Assembly: GCA_033856235.1 (NCBI GenBank)
Contig: JAWVFI010000041.1
Coordinates: 1-12,251, forward strand
Length of the DNA: 12,251 nt
Direction: 5' to 3'
Source: DASXRU01 sp033856235
GTDB taxonomy: Bacteria > Acidobacteriota > Blastocatellia > Pyrinomonadales > Pyrinomonadaceae
The notes beneath the pieces are model-generated. The model was given only the letters and a program-made list of their open reading frames with translations. It made no database searches and was not told the DNA's origin. Positions 4,326 through 12,077 of the stretch are shown here, one piece after another. The stretch's first letter is position 1. Each line of letters begins with the position of its first letter. The position numbers and the translations under genes were made by a program.

Positions 4326-6680
4326 ATGGATTCAATCACCCCGGAAGTAGTTACCGCCCACAACCTCACCCAGGAAGAATACGCGCGCATCACCGCGCTG
4401 CTGGAACGCGAACCGACCTTCGTCGAGTTGGGCGTCTTTTCGGTGATGTGGTCGGAACACTGTTCGTATAAGAGTTCCCGCGTGCACCTGCAACGTCTGC
4501 CCACCAAGGGCGAGCGCGTCATCGTCCCTCCGGGCGAAAATGCCGGCGTCGTGGATGTAGGTGATGGCTGGTGTGCAGCCTTCAAGATCGAATCGCACAA
4601 TCATCCTTCGTTCATTGAGCCGTTTCAGGGCGCCGCTACCGGTGTCGGCGGAATCCTGCGCGACATCTTTACCATGGGCGCGCGCCCCATCGCCTCACTC
4701 AACAGTTTGCGTTTTGGCTCGCTCGATAATCCGCAGTACGGCCGCCGTAATCGTTCGTTGCTGGCCGGCGTGGTCGCGGGGATCGCGCATTATGGAAACG
4801 CTTTCGGCGTGGCCACGGTGGGCGGCGAGGTCGCCTTCGACGATGCTTACGCGTTTAATCCTTTGGTAAATGCGTTTGCTCTCGGGCTGGTCAGGCGCGA
4901 TCAAATCTTTTTTGGCAAAGCGACGGGCGCGGGTAATCCGGTGCTATATGTCGGGGCAAAGACCGGGCGCGACGGAATTCACGGCGCCACCATGGCGTCG
5001 GCGGAGTTTGATGACGCGGCCCTGGCCAAGCGGCCCACCGTGCAGGTCGGCGATCCGTTTCTGGAAAAACTTCTATTGGAAGCGTGCCTGGAGGCGATGC
5101 GGAGCGGCGCCGTGGCCGGCATCCAGGACATGGGCGCAGCGGGACTAACGTCTTCAACATGCGAGATGGCGGCGCGCGCCGGCACCGGCATTGAGTTGGA
5201 TCTATCTTTAGTTCCACAGCGCGAGCAGGGAATGACGGCCTATGAAATGCTGCTCTCGGAATCGCAGGAGCGCATGCTGATCGTCACCCATGCCGGACGC
5301 GAGCGGGAAGTGATCGACATCTTTCGCAAGTGGGATCTGGATGCGGTGGTGATCGGGCGGGTGCGGGACAACCAACGGATGCGCGTTATCCACAACGGCG
5401 AAACCGTTGCCGACATTCCCGTGTCGGCTTTAACGGATGAAGCGCCGCGGTACGAGCGGCCGATGGCGAAGCCAGTTTCGAGTTCCGATGAGCAGCAAGT
5501 TTCGAGTTTCGAGTTTCGAGTTTCGAGTTCGAACGACGAGTCACCATCTGATAATCGAAGCTCTCAAGATGAAACGGCGAATTCGAAACTCGAAACTCCA
5601 AACCCGAAACTGAATGAGGCGCTCTTGCGCCTGCTCGCTTCACCGAACATCGCCTCCAAAGAATGGGTTTATCGCCAGTACGATCACATGGTGCGGACCA
5701 ACACGGCAGTCTTACCCGGCGCCGACGCGGCGGTCGTGCGCATCAAGGAAACGCGCCGGGCGCTGGCGATCAGCCTTGACGGCAACGGACGCTACTGCGC
5801 TGCGAACCCGCGCGAGGGCGCGAAGCTCCTGGTCGCGGAAGCCGCGCGTAACGTCGTCTGTGTCGGCGCACAGCCTCTGGCGATCACGAACTGTTTGAAC
5901 TTTGCTTCGCCGGAGCGCCCGGAAGTCATGTGGTCGTTTTCCGAAGTCGTCGATGGCATGGCCGAGGCCTGCAACGCGCTGGGAACCCCGGTCGTTTCCG
6001 GCAACGTGTCCTTCTATAACGAGACCGAGGGGAGGGGAATTCTGCCGACTCCCGTGATCGGTATGGTGGGGCTCGTGGATGACGTCCGCCGCATCGTACA
6101 GCCTGGTTTCAAAACCGAAGGTGACTTCATCGCGTTGCTGGGACGAACCCACGACGACCTTTCCATCAGCGAATATGCGAGTGTCATCAATGGTCAGACT
6201 CTGGACCAGATGATTGCCAATGGGCAGGTACCGGCCCTGAATCTCGAAACTGAGAAGGCGGTACAAACGGCTTGCTTGCGCGCCGCCGAAGCGGGTTTGC
6301 TCCATTCCGCCCACGACTGCGCGGACGGCGGGCTGGCCGTTGCCGTTTCGGAATCGTGCTTTTCTTATTTGAATCGTCCGGCCCTCGGCGCTGACCTGGA
6401 TGTCACTGGCGAGTATTCGCTTGCGGCCCGGTTGTTTGGAGAATCGCCGTCGCGGATCATTATCAGCTTTGACGAAGCAGCGCTGGGTGACATTGAGGAG
6501 ACCGTAGCCCGGGCGGGCTGTGCGATGACGATTCTCGGCCGCGTCAGTTCCGATCGCCTCCGCATGCAAAGCGACGGCGCTGACGTGATTGACTTACCTG
6601 TCGCCGAAATGGAAATCGCGTGGCGCGCGGCACTGGCGCAGCGGCTCAAGGCGGAAGTTCTCGCCGCCGGCGCCGAGTAA
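4326..6680 (+). CDS. purL: Phosphoribosylformylglycinamidine synthase subunit PurL
   Basis: PurL catalyses the ATP-dependent conversion of FGAR to FGAM in purine synthesis, using ammonia delivered by PurQ, with PurS in the small-subunit form. The chosen start is the ATG at 4326 (MDSITPEVVTAHNLTQEEYA), giving 784 residues; a GTG at 4311 is in frame but overlaps the toxin-remnant stop. Neither start has a clear Shine-Dalgarno sequence. Key motifs are SVMWSEHCSYKSS (His45 region), the nucleotide-binding IESHNHPS (88-95), FQGAATGVGGILRDIF, and in the second half VVSGNVSFYNE and HDCADGGLAVAVSESC. PurL of this class is usually about 720-750 residues; the surplus is explained by a low-complexity insert at about residues 383-429, encoded by a palindromic repeat, in the linker before LLRLLASPNIASKEWVYRQYDHM. 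All catalytic motifs I know are intact. purS and purQ are not in the window. Confidence 0.96.
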   Translation: MDSITPEVVTAHNLTQEEYARITALLEREPTFVELGVFSVMWSEHCSYKSSRVHLQRLPTKGERVIVPPGENAGVVDVGDGWCAAFKIESHNHPSFIEPFQGAATGVGGILRDIFTMGARPIASLNSLRFGSLDNPQYGRRNRSLLAGVVAGIAHYGNAFGVATVGGEVAFDDAYAFNPLVNAFALGLVRRDQIFFGKATGAGNPVLYVGAKTGRDGIHGATMASAEFDDAALAKRPTVQVGDPFLEKLLLEACLEAMRSGAVAGIQDMGAAGLTSSTCEMAARAGTGIELDLSLVPQREQGMTAYEMLLSESQERMLIVTHAGREREVIDIFRKWDLDAVVIGRVRDNQRMRVIHNGETVADIPVSALTDEAPRYERPMAKPVSSSDEQQVSSFEFRVSSSNDESPSDNRSSQDETANSKLETPNPKLNEALLRLLASPNIASKEWVYRQYDHMVRTNTAVLPGADAAVVRIKETRRALAISLDGNGRYCAANPREGAKLLVAEAARNVVCVGAQPLAITNCLNFASPERPEVMWSFSEVVDGMAEACNALGTPVVSGNVSFYNETEGRGILPTPVIGMVGLVDDVRRIVQPGFKTEGDFIALLGRTHDDLSISEYASVINGQTLDQMIANGQVPALNLETEKAVQTACLRAAEAGLLHSAHDCADGGLAVAVSESCFSYLNRPALGADLDVTGEYSLAARLFGESPSRIIISFDEAALGDIEETVARAGCAMTILGRVSSDRLRMQSDGADVIDLPVAEMEIAWRAALAQRLKAEVLAAGAE
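5474..5611. repeat. TTTCGAG palindromic repeat inserted in frame in purL
   Basis: The left arm contains AGTTTCGAGTT at 5474-5484 and four perfect tandem TTTCGAG heptamers at 5500-5527, followed by TTCGAA. The right arm at 5577-5611 carries the inverse, GAATTCGAAACTCGAAACTC and CCGAAACT. A 40-odd bp spacer separates them. The heptamer is not a multiple of three, yet the full element leaves the purL frame open. It encodes VSSFEFRVSSS and NSKLETPNPKL. Such arms are usual in intergenic repeats, not in genes. Confidence 0.85.
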
Positions 6681-6681
6681 T

Positions 6682-6815
6682 TTTGGAGTGCGGCGACCTG
6701 TCGCCGCTTTGGCCTGCGGCGGCTCGGCGCCGCATTTCTTTTGAACGGTCGTAATGGAAACGGGTCGCGACAGATCGCGACCGGCGAAAGCGCTGACACG
6801 TCAGCGCACTCCAAA
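6682..6815. repeat. 134-bp multi-hairpin repeat element, copy B
   Basis: The same terminal sequences as copy A (TTTGGAGTGCGGCGAC at the left, GTCAGCGCACTCCAAA at the right) bound four successive hairpins: 6690-6707, 6716-6733, 6763-6782 (GGTCGCGA-CAGA-TCGCGACC) and 6790-6807 (GCGCTGAC-AC-GTCAGCGC). The element begins 1 bp after the purL stop codon and ends 1 bp before the ATG of the aminotransferase, so it makes up essentially the whole intergenic gap. Confidence 0.85.
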
Positions 6816-6816
6816 G

Positions 6817-7671
6817 ATGCATCCCATCATCTACCTCAACCGGAATATGGTCGAAGCAACGAAGGCGCGCATTGCTCCGATCTCCTCGGCCGTGCTTTAC
6901 GGACGCGGTGTGTTCACTTCCCTGGCGGTTTACGGTGGCCGGCCTTTTCTCTGGCCCGAGCACTGGGCCCGGTTGATGGAACATGCCGATCGCGCCCGCG
7001 TGGATCGCAGCGCTTACAGTGAAGCAGGCCTCGCAACTTGCCTGCAAAAATTAATTGGGGTGAACCAGGTGCGCGACGGGCGCGCCCGGATAGTTTTGCT
7101 GGCCGTCAAAGGCCGCGACGTCTGGCTCGCAAAGAGCGCCGTCGGTCGTAAAACCGATCTCTTAATGATGACCGGCGAGGCGCGGCGAGTTCCCGAAAAA
7201 GGCCTGACGCTGACGGTCTCGCCTTATCGCGTGAATAGTGTGTCTCCGCTGACCGGCGTCAAGAGCATCAGCTCGCTGGAATACGTTCTCTCCTGGGAAG
7301 AAGGGCGCGCCAGAGATTTTGACGACGTGGTGATGCTCAACGAGCGGGGCGAAATCGTTTCCACTGCGATGGCCAATCTGTTCTGGGTGAAGGATGGAAC
7401 TATCCATACACCTTCGCTCGCGACCGGCGCTGTGGCCGGCGTTACCCGAGGGCGCGCGATCACGCTCGCGGGGGAGTTAGCCATTCCCCTGGTTGAAGGC
7501 GTTTATGAGTTGAACGATTTGGCGGATGCCGAGGAAGTGTTTCTTACCTCGGCAGCGATTGGCGTGGCGCGGGTCACCACTTTTGACTTTCACCGCTACG
7601 CGATCAGCATGGGCAGCGTCGTCACGACCCTGCGTGAAGGATTTCGGCAACTGACGTTGAGTGGGGAATGA
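6817..7671 (+). CDS. Class IV PLP aminotransferase, aminodeoxychorismate lyase (PabC)-like
   Basis: The start chosen is the ATG at 6817 (MHPIIYLNRNMVEATKARIA, 284 residues), because the family begins here. An in-frame ATG at 6754 would add 21 residues encoded entirely by repeat B. Neither start has a clear Shine-Dalgarno sequence. Fold-type IV features include GRGVFTSLAVYGGRPFLWPEHWARL (29-53), the likely PLP-binding Lys149 in GVKSISSLEYV, and NERGEIVSTAMANLFWVKDG (175-194) with GAVAGVTRGRAI (204-215) in the cofactor-phosphate region. The ANLFW phrase and the TP-G-xxG-TR spacing resemble PabC, which splits aminodeoxychorismate into p-aminobenzoate and pyruvate for folate. A branched-chain or D-amino-acid transaminase is possible. 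The position that usually holds the Glu contacting the PLP ring nitrogen appears to be Ser182. It lies directly downstream of purL and is probably co-transcribed. Confidence 0.85.
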   Translation: MHPIIYLNRNMVEATKARIAPISSAVLYGRGVFTSLAVYGGRPFLWPEHWARLMEHADRARVDRSAYSEAGLATCLQKLIGVNQVRDGRARIVLLAVKGRDVWLAKSAVGRKTDLLMMTGEARRVPEKGLTLTVSPYRVNSVSPLTGVKSISSLEYVLSWEEGRARDFDDVVMLNERGEIVSTAMANLFWVKDGTIHTPSLATGAVAGVTRGRAITLAGELAIPLVEGVYELNDLADAEEVFLTSAAIGVARVTTFDFHRYAISMGSVVTTLREGFRQLTLSGE

Positions 7672-7706
7672 CGCTTCCGCAACAGAGAAAGCGCTAGCTC
7701 TTCACG

Positions 7707-7828
7707 GGGACCGCGGGCGTCCCGCCCGCAAAATGAGCGCCTAGCGCGAAAACAAAACTAACCGTCATAACTGCCGTAAGTCAACGTTGCGGATTCGGGA
7801 CAGGTGCGGGCGGGACGCCCGCGGTCCC
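7707..7828. repeat. 122-bp element with perfect 24-bp terminal inverted repeats
   Basis: Left arm 7707-7730 (beginning GGGACCGCGGGCGTCCCG) and right arm 7805-7828 are exact reverse complements over all 24 bases, separated by 74 bp of AT-richer unique sequence. Each arm is also internally palindromic (GCGGGCG-TCCCGCCCGC), so several stem structures compete. It lies between convergent genes, where it could stop transcription from both sides, but no T-tract follows. It is unrelated in sequence to the other repeats in the window. Confidence 0.88.
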
Positions 7829-7869
7829 AGTACAGAGCTTGAGTGGATTCTGTACCGGGTTGTTGCCAA

Positions 7870-9834
7870 CTACTTCTTCGCCAGCACTACTGGCGCTTGC
7901 TCGGCGGCCCGGATCTTCTCAAAGAAAGTCCGCACTGCAGCGTATTGTGCGACCGGAATGGTCACGGCTCGCTGTGCCAGAGCGCGCTTGAAAGTTAGCT
8001 GGCCGTCCTTCACCTCGTAACTGGTGCTGTAAACGCCAAACGGCGTATCCAGCTTGACCGCATCCGGCAGTTCGTCCACATCAAATCCAGCCGGAAGTTT
8101 AAAGCGCACGGTTTCGTTGAAAGCCCGGGCGTCAAGCACGACTGCCTGGCTGCGTTTTGTGTCAGTCAGGAAAAGTGATTCGCGGCGCGCGATGATCGCC
8201 GGCTTAAAGACCAGCAGGCGGCCCTGCATCAGTTGCCCATAGTTAAGGGCTGAGAAGTCCACGCTCAAGTCGAACTTGCCTTCGCTGCTATCCACCGGGG
8301 CTACCTTTGTGATCTGCGCCGCGTTGGCTCCTCGCGTGACCCAACGTTCCACCATGCCGCGGTAGTTTGTATTGGACAGCGAATGAAACATCCGGCGTTC
8401 ACCGACCGCGGTCTGGCCCACCGACTGTTCTTTCAGAATCGCTGTAATTGCGCCGTCAGCCGTGAGCACGACGTCGGCCTCGCGATCCAGGCGGCTGGAT
8501 TCCGGGGCCATCGTCGGCATGCGCATCAAGGCCCCTGCATCGCCCGCCGCGATCAAAGCGAAGCTGCCCTGTTCTTCATCCGGAAGATCGCCCACCGGAG
8601 TGTGTTCATCGGTTGCGTCGAAAATGAGCAAGCGCCCGAGCGTGGCGTGACGAATGACGGTCGCGGACTGCGTCTCATCCGCGACTTTGATGGCGATGAT
8701 GCAGTGGTTGAACTGGTGCGGCGAAGGCCATTCCTCGCGCACGTAAGAGGCGTCGCCGGAGAAGATGGCCACCGGGTATGAAGTGATGTTTACCACCTTC
8801 AGCATCGCGCGCATCAGGTTGGCCTTATCTTTACAGTCGCCATAAGATTTGGCGAACACCTGCGCCGCGGAGTGCGGGCGCATACCGCCGCCGCGACTGA
8901 CGCCGATGTCGATGGAGATGTATTTGATGCTCTGCACGAACCGGCCGATGGCGCGAATCTTATCCAGTTCGGTGGTGGCGTTGGCGGTCAGCGCACGGGT
9001 TTTTGCTGCCAGAGGCTCGTCGGCTACGGCCTGCGGATCGTGCAACTCACTCAGCCAGTGGGAAACCTCGGCCCAGTTGGCAAATGTTTGGAGGCTCGTG
9101 GGCTGCGTGTCGCCCTTGGGGTAAAAGCTGACGGCCAGGCGAGGCACCAGGCTGGACACTTGCGGACTACTCGGCTCCAGGTTGATCGGCGCCAGATTGC
9201 GCAACTCCCAAGTGTAAACAGAGCCACCCATCGCCGGTTCGATGTCCGGATGGTTGAAGGTTACGCCTTTCGCATGCCAGCCGTCCGGCACAGTCAACAC
9301 ATAACGAGAAAGCAGCGTAGGTAGCCGGTCCTGAAAGCTCCAGACGTCCTGAGAAAAGATCGAACGTTGCTCCGTGGTAGTTTCATAACCAAAAACGCAG
9401 CCGGTATCCGCATCGTCCGAAGCATCAATTATCTTGACCCGCGATTCGTTGTAGACATCATCGGCATCTTCGATGGCATCGATAACTTCGTCCTTACCGT
9501 ATTTCTTGATTTGTCCTGACGGCCGAATCAGCCAGGCGTGCATGTCTCGCACCTTGCCACCGTCGCTTTCGTAAAACTCTCGCGCCACCGCGTACTGCCG
9601 GCCTTCGCGCACCAGGACTCTGATCGCATAAGTCGAGACAGTGGTAATCCGTCCGTCTGCGCTCACCGTTACGTGTTGCTCTTTTTGCAGGACGACCGCT
9701 GGGACATCATTCTCATAGGCGGGCGCCGTCACTTTGGCGACTTGTTGCAGCCAGGCCGGCGGTTCGTCACCAGCCAGCACCGGAGTTACAAACAACAGCA
9801 GAGTGAATACAAGTCCAATTATTCGTGGGAGCAT
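7870..9834 (-). CDS. Exported DUF3857 / transglutaminase-like protein with intact triad
   Basis: The 654-residue protein starts at the ATG at 9834-9832, with AAAGGA (complement of 9841-9846) as ribosome binding site. Residues 1-21 are a signal peptide (LLLFVTPVLA). The N-terminal part, about 40-260, is beta-rich DUF3857. Residues about 285-415 form a transglutaminase-like papain-fold domain with Cys334 in KSYGDCKDKANLMRAML, His377 in HQFNHCIIAI and Asp406 in RLLIFDATDEHTP, an apparent complete Cys-His-Asp triad. A further beta-rich region follows to the C-terminus. Family members are periplasmic or surface proteins, usually of unknown substrate; protease, amidase or cross-linking activity are all possible. 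It is the second gene of a pair with 9896-11899, whose product is built the same way but lacks the triad. Family assignment is firm; activity is inference. Confidence 0.9.
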   Translation of the reverse strand: MLPRIIGLVFTLLLFVTPVLAGDEPPAWLQQVAKVTAPAYENDVPAVVLQKEQHVTVSADGRITTVSTYAIRVLVREGRQYAVAREFYESDGGKVRDMHAWLIRPSGQIKKYGKDEVIDAIEDADDVYNESRVKIIDASDDADTGCVFGYETTTEQRSIFSQDVWSFQDRLPTLLSRYVLTVPDGWHAKGVTFNHPDIEPAMGGSVYTWELRNLAPINLEPSSPQVSSLVPRLAVSFYPKGDTQPTSLQTFANWAEVSHWLSELHDPQAVADEPLAAKTRALTANATTELDKIRAIGRFVQSIKYISIDIGVSRGGGMRPHSAAQVFAKSYGDCKDKANLMRAMLKVVNITSYPVAIFSGDASYVREEWPSPHQFNHCIIAIKVADETQSATVIRHATLGRLLIFDATDEHTPVGDLPDEEQGSFALIAAGDAGALMRMPTMAPESSRLDREADVVLTADGAITAILKEQSVGQTAVGERRMFHSLSNTNYRGMVERWVTRGANAAQITKVAPVDSSEGKFDLSVDFSALNYGQLMQGRLLVFKPAIIARRESLFLTDTKRSQAVVLDARAFNETVRFKLPAGFDVDELPDAVKLDTPFGVYSTSYEVKDGQLTFKRALAQRAVTIPVAQYAAVRTFFEKIRAAEQAPVVLAKK

Positions 9835-9850
9835 CAGGGTTCCTTTAAAA

Positions 9851-9884
9851 CTAAAAATGAGCTGGCCCTCGGGGGTCGGCCAGC
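9851..9884 (-). terminator. Intercistronic hairpin with T-rich tail (possible attenuator)
   Basis: On the minus strand, in the 61-bp gap between the two DUF3857 genes, GCTGGCC pairs with GGCCAGC (9861-9867 with 9878-9884) around a 10-nt loop. It is followed by TCATTTTTAG and TTTTAAAGG. This resembles a short intrinsic terminator placed just before the ribosome binding site of the downstream gene. The T-run is only five long and interrupted, so partial attenuation or an mRNA-processing barrier is more likely than full termination. Confidence 0.45.
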
Positions 9885-9895
9885 GCCGGCAAATA

Positions 9896-11899
9896 TTAAT
9901 CAGGCTTAACGGGGCTAGCCTCTTGTTTCAGGGTGACGGTATGGCTGTCCTGTTTGTGCAGCAAATCGAAATAGGCCTTCAGACCAGAGTAGCCAGAGGC
10001 GTCGTAGAAGAGTCTCTCCAAGCCAGTTCCGCCGGCGCCGAAAAAGAAGGTGCGCCGGTAAATCAACTCGCGCTGATCCTTGGTGACTTGAATCTGTACT
10101 TTATAGCTACTGAGGGTCCCGGAAGAAAACGGCGCCGGGGCGTCGGGACTGTCAAGCATGAATCCCGCCGGCAGCTGGATCCGCACCTCATCTTCCTCGG
10201 ACCAGGGATAGTGAAAGTAGATTGGATGAATGCGGCCGCTGGTGGGAAAGCGGGCCCCCAGGCCGTACTGGAAAAAAGCGGGTTGCAGGAAAAGCCTCTT
10301 CCCCGTGCGTTGGGCGTAGCCAGGCACCCGCACATGGAACGCATAAACAAAAGGCTTGATGGGATCGGTGACGTTCTCAATGTGAATGTCGGAAAGCTCG
10401 GCCGAACTCATTTGCTCCTTGATCTTGTCGCGCAGAGTTTGCTCGCGCTCGATCGGCGAGTCGTCATCGTCCCACTCTTTGCGCTCGACGGCGGAATGTC
10501 CGGTGTACTCGATGCGCACATCGCCCTCGAGCGTGCCGTCTTCACTTAACTGAAGTTTGGCCGTGCGGATTTGCCTTGATTTTTCCGGCCCGGAGAGGGG
10601 CGTCTTGATCCAAGTTGGCTCTTTAGGATCGGCCACCAGGGCATCTTCGCCTTCTTCCTGCCAGCGTAACATTCCGTGCGGCACATAGGTGCTGGCGGGA
10701 TCATAGAAGCGCCAGCCGTCACCGACGCGGACCGCGACATCGTAAGTACTGATGAAGTAGTCGTCGGGAAACGTGGGATCGAAGAAGGTATCGCTGCGAT
10801 CCGCCAGGTTAACTATCCGCGTCTCAAACCCGGCCGCTGTCGAGAGGGCGGCAAACAGCATGTCAATGTCCGTCCCCGTTCCCATGCCGCGCTTCAAAGT
10901 ATCAGCGGGCGATTTGTTGGGTTTCCATTTAGCCCGGTCTTCCGCCGTCAGCCCCGACGCGTCATCGTTGACGTTCTTTATTTTTGCGCGGCAATATTCA
11001 AAGAGTTGCTCAAGTTTCTTTTCCGGGGTGCTCGCATCTCCGATTGCAGTGGCCGCGGCATTTTTCACCTCGTCGCTGATCTTGGTGCGCGACTTAAAGC
11101 TCTCATAGAACTCTTTGCCTTTTTCTTTCCAGTAGGCATCGGGCGCAAGCTTCTTGTCCTCGCTGTAATAGACCAGCATCCACGGGCGAACCTGTGACTC
11201 CGGCGGCATACTTGGTTCTTCGCGGAAGGCCGGCACTCGTTCCATGCTGGTGGTGTAGAAGCCGTCTTTCTCTTTTAGAAAGGGCGTGTAGTCACCGCGA
11301 AAGCGCTGGATGCGCATGCCATAGGTCTCAAGAGCGAGCGGCTTGATGTGGTAGGTGACCAATTGCACCGGAACGTCGCGCTGAAACTGCAAGCGAATGT
11401 AGTTGGCGAGTTGATCGTTGCGGGTTTCGCGCCAGCGATATTCGATGATCGAGCCCACCTCAACGGCAGGCATGGCAAACGATTTGGCCTTAAGTTTGAC
11501 GCCGCTGGCGCGCACGATAGTCCGCTCAAAGACGTCGCTCTTCTTTAATTCAATGATCGAATTGTCCGGTTTAATGGTGCGCGCCGCAATGTCGCTAATG
11601 CTCCAGTTGCTGTAGAAAGGAATATCGATCTTACTCTGCGACTCTCGGCCTCGTTCGGTAAAAATCTTGATGCGAATGTAGTGCTTCAGCACCGTGCGGA
11701 CGGTTCCGCCTTCGACATTATCATCGACGCGAACGTCCCAGAGAATTGCCTCGGCGTCGGCGTCTTTGTCGACCAGAGGCGTTTTCATCGCCAGCTCAGC
11801 GGGATTCAGTGGGCGCCAGTCGTCAGCCAAGACGGGTATTGTCGCGAGCAGCAGCACACACAATAAGGCGGCAGGGGAGACAAGACTACGAAACTTCAT
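9896..11899 (-). CDS. Exported DUF3857 protein with degenerate transglutaminase-like domain
   Basis: The 667-residue protein starts at the ATG at 11899-11897, with a modest GAAAGG about 10 nt upstream. Residues 1-25 are a signal peptide (LLCVLLLATIPVLA). DUF3857 occupies about 45-260, including VLKHYIRIKIF and FAMPAVEVGSIIEYRW. The transglutaminase-like region runs from about 270 to 410. The segment that should hold the catalytic Cys reads RGMGTGTDIDMLF, with Gly342 at the Cys position. The His position is Tyr386 in FISTYDVAVRV; Asp400 in WRFYDPAS is kept. The only cysteine left after the signal peptide is Cys303, in a different helix. This points to a non-catalytic pseudo-transglutaminase, perhaps a binding or scaffold partner of the intact paralogue encoded 61 bp downstream. 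I recall the GTGxDIDMLFAAL wording in other acidobacterial proteins, so the loss is probably ancestral. Confidence 0.9.
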   Translation of the reverse strand: MKFRSLVSPAALLCVLLLATIPVLADDWRPLNPAELAMKTPLVDKDADAEAILWDVRVDDNVEGGTVRTVLKHYIRIKIFTERGRESQSKIDIPFYSNWSISDIAARTIKPDNSIIELKKSDVFERTIVRASGVKLKAKSFAMPAVEVGSIIEYRWRETRNDQLANYIRLQFQRDVPVQLVTYHIKPLALETYGMRIQRFRGDYTPFLKEKDGFYTTSMERVPAFREEPSMPPESQVRPWMLVYYSEDKKLAPDAYWKEKGKEFYESFKSRTKISDEVKNAAATAIGDASTPEKKLEQLFEYCRAKIKNVNDDASGLTAEDRAKWKPNKSPADTLKRGMGTGTDIDMLFAALSTAAGFETRIVNLADRSDTFFDPTFPDDYFISTYDVAVRVGDGWRFYDPASTYVPHGMLRWQEEGEDALVADPKEPTWIKTPLSGPEKSRQIRTAKLQLSEDGTLEGDVRIEYTGHSAVERKEWDDDDSPIEREQTLRDKIKEQMSSAELSDIHIENVTDPIKPFVYAFHVRVPGYAQRTGKRLFLQPAFFQYGLGARFPTSGRIHPIYFHYPWSEEDEVRIQLPAGFMLDSPDAPAPFSSGTLSSYKVQIQVTKDQRELIYRRTFFFGAGGTGLERLFYDASGYSGLKAYFDLLHKQDSHTVTLKQEASPVKPD

Positions 11900-12077
11900 G
11901 AGCGTAAGGCCTTTCGAGGAATAACAATCGGAGTCGAGGTTAAGGGCTTAGTTGTATCCAGGCAATTCTGGGGTTGCCCTTCTACGCGTCGGAGCCGGCA
12001 TTCTACTTGAGATGGAAACCAGTCTGCAAGCGGTCAGGGGGGCTGTTTCGCCGGCGCAGATACTTGTAATTCGGCTG

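Noticed and set aside
3808..5560. Shared 12-mer CATCTGATAATC near 3808 and 5550, beside two different repeats
   Set aside because: A few chance 12-mer matches are expected in a 12-kb window, and the flanks do not align.
5712..6569. 285-codon open frame antisense to purL
   Set aside because: purL is unmistakable on the other strand; long antisense frames are common in GC-rich genes and the translation resembles no protein family I know.
9734..10549. 271-codon plus-strand frame across the two DUF3857 genes
   Set aside because: It is antisense to two well-supported exported proteins and spans their junction.
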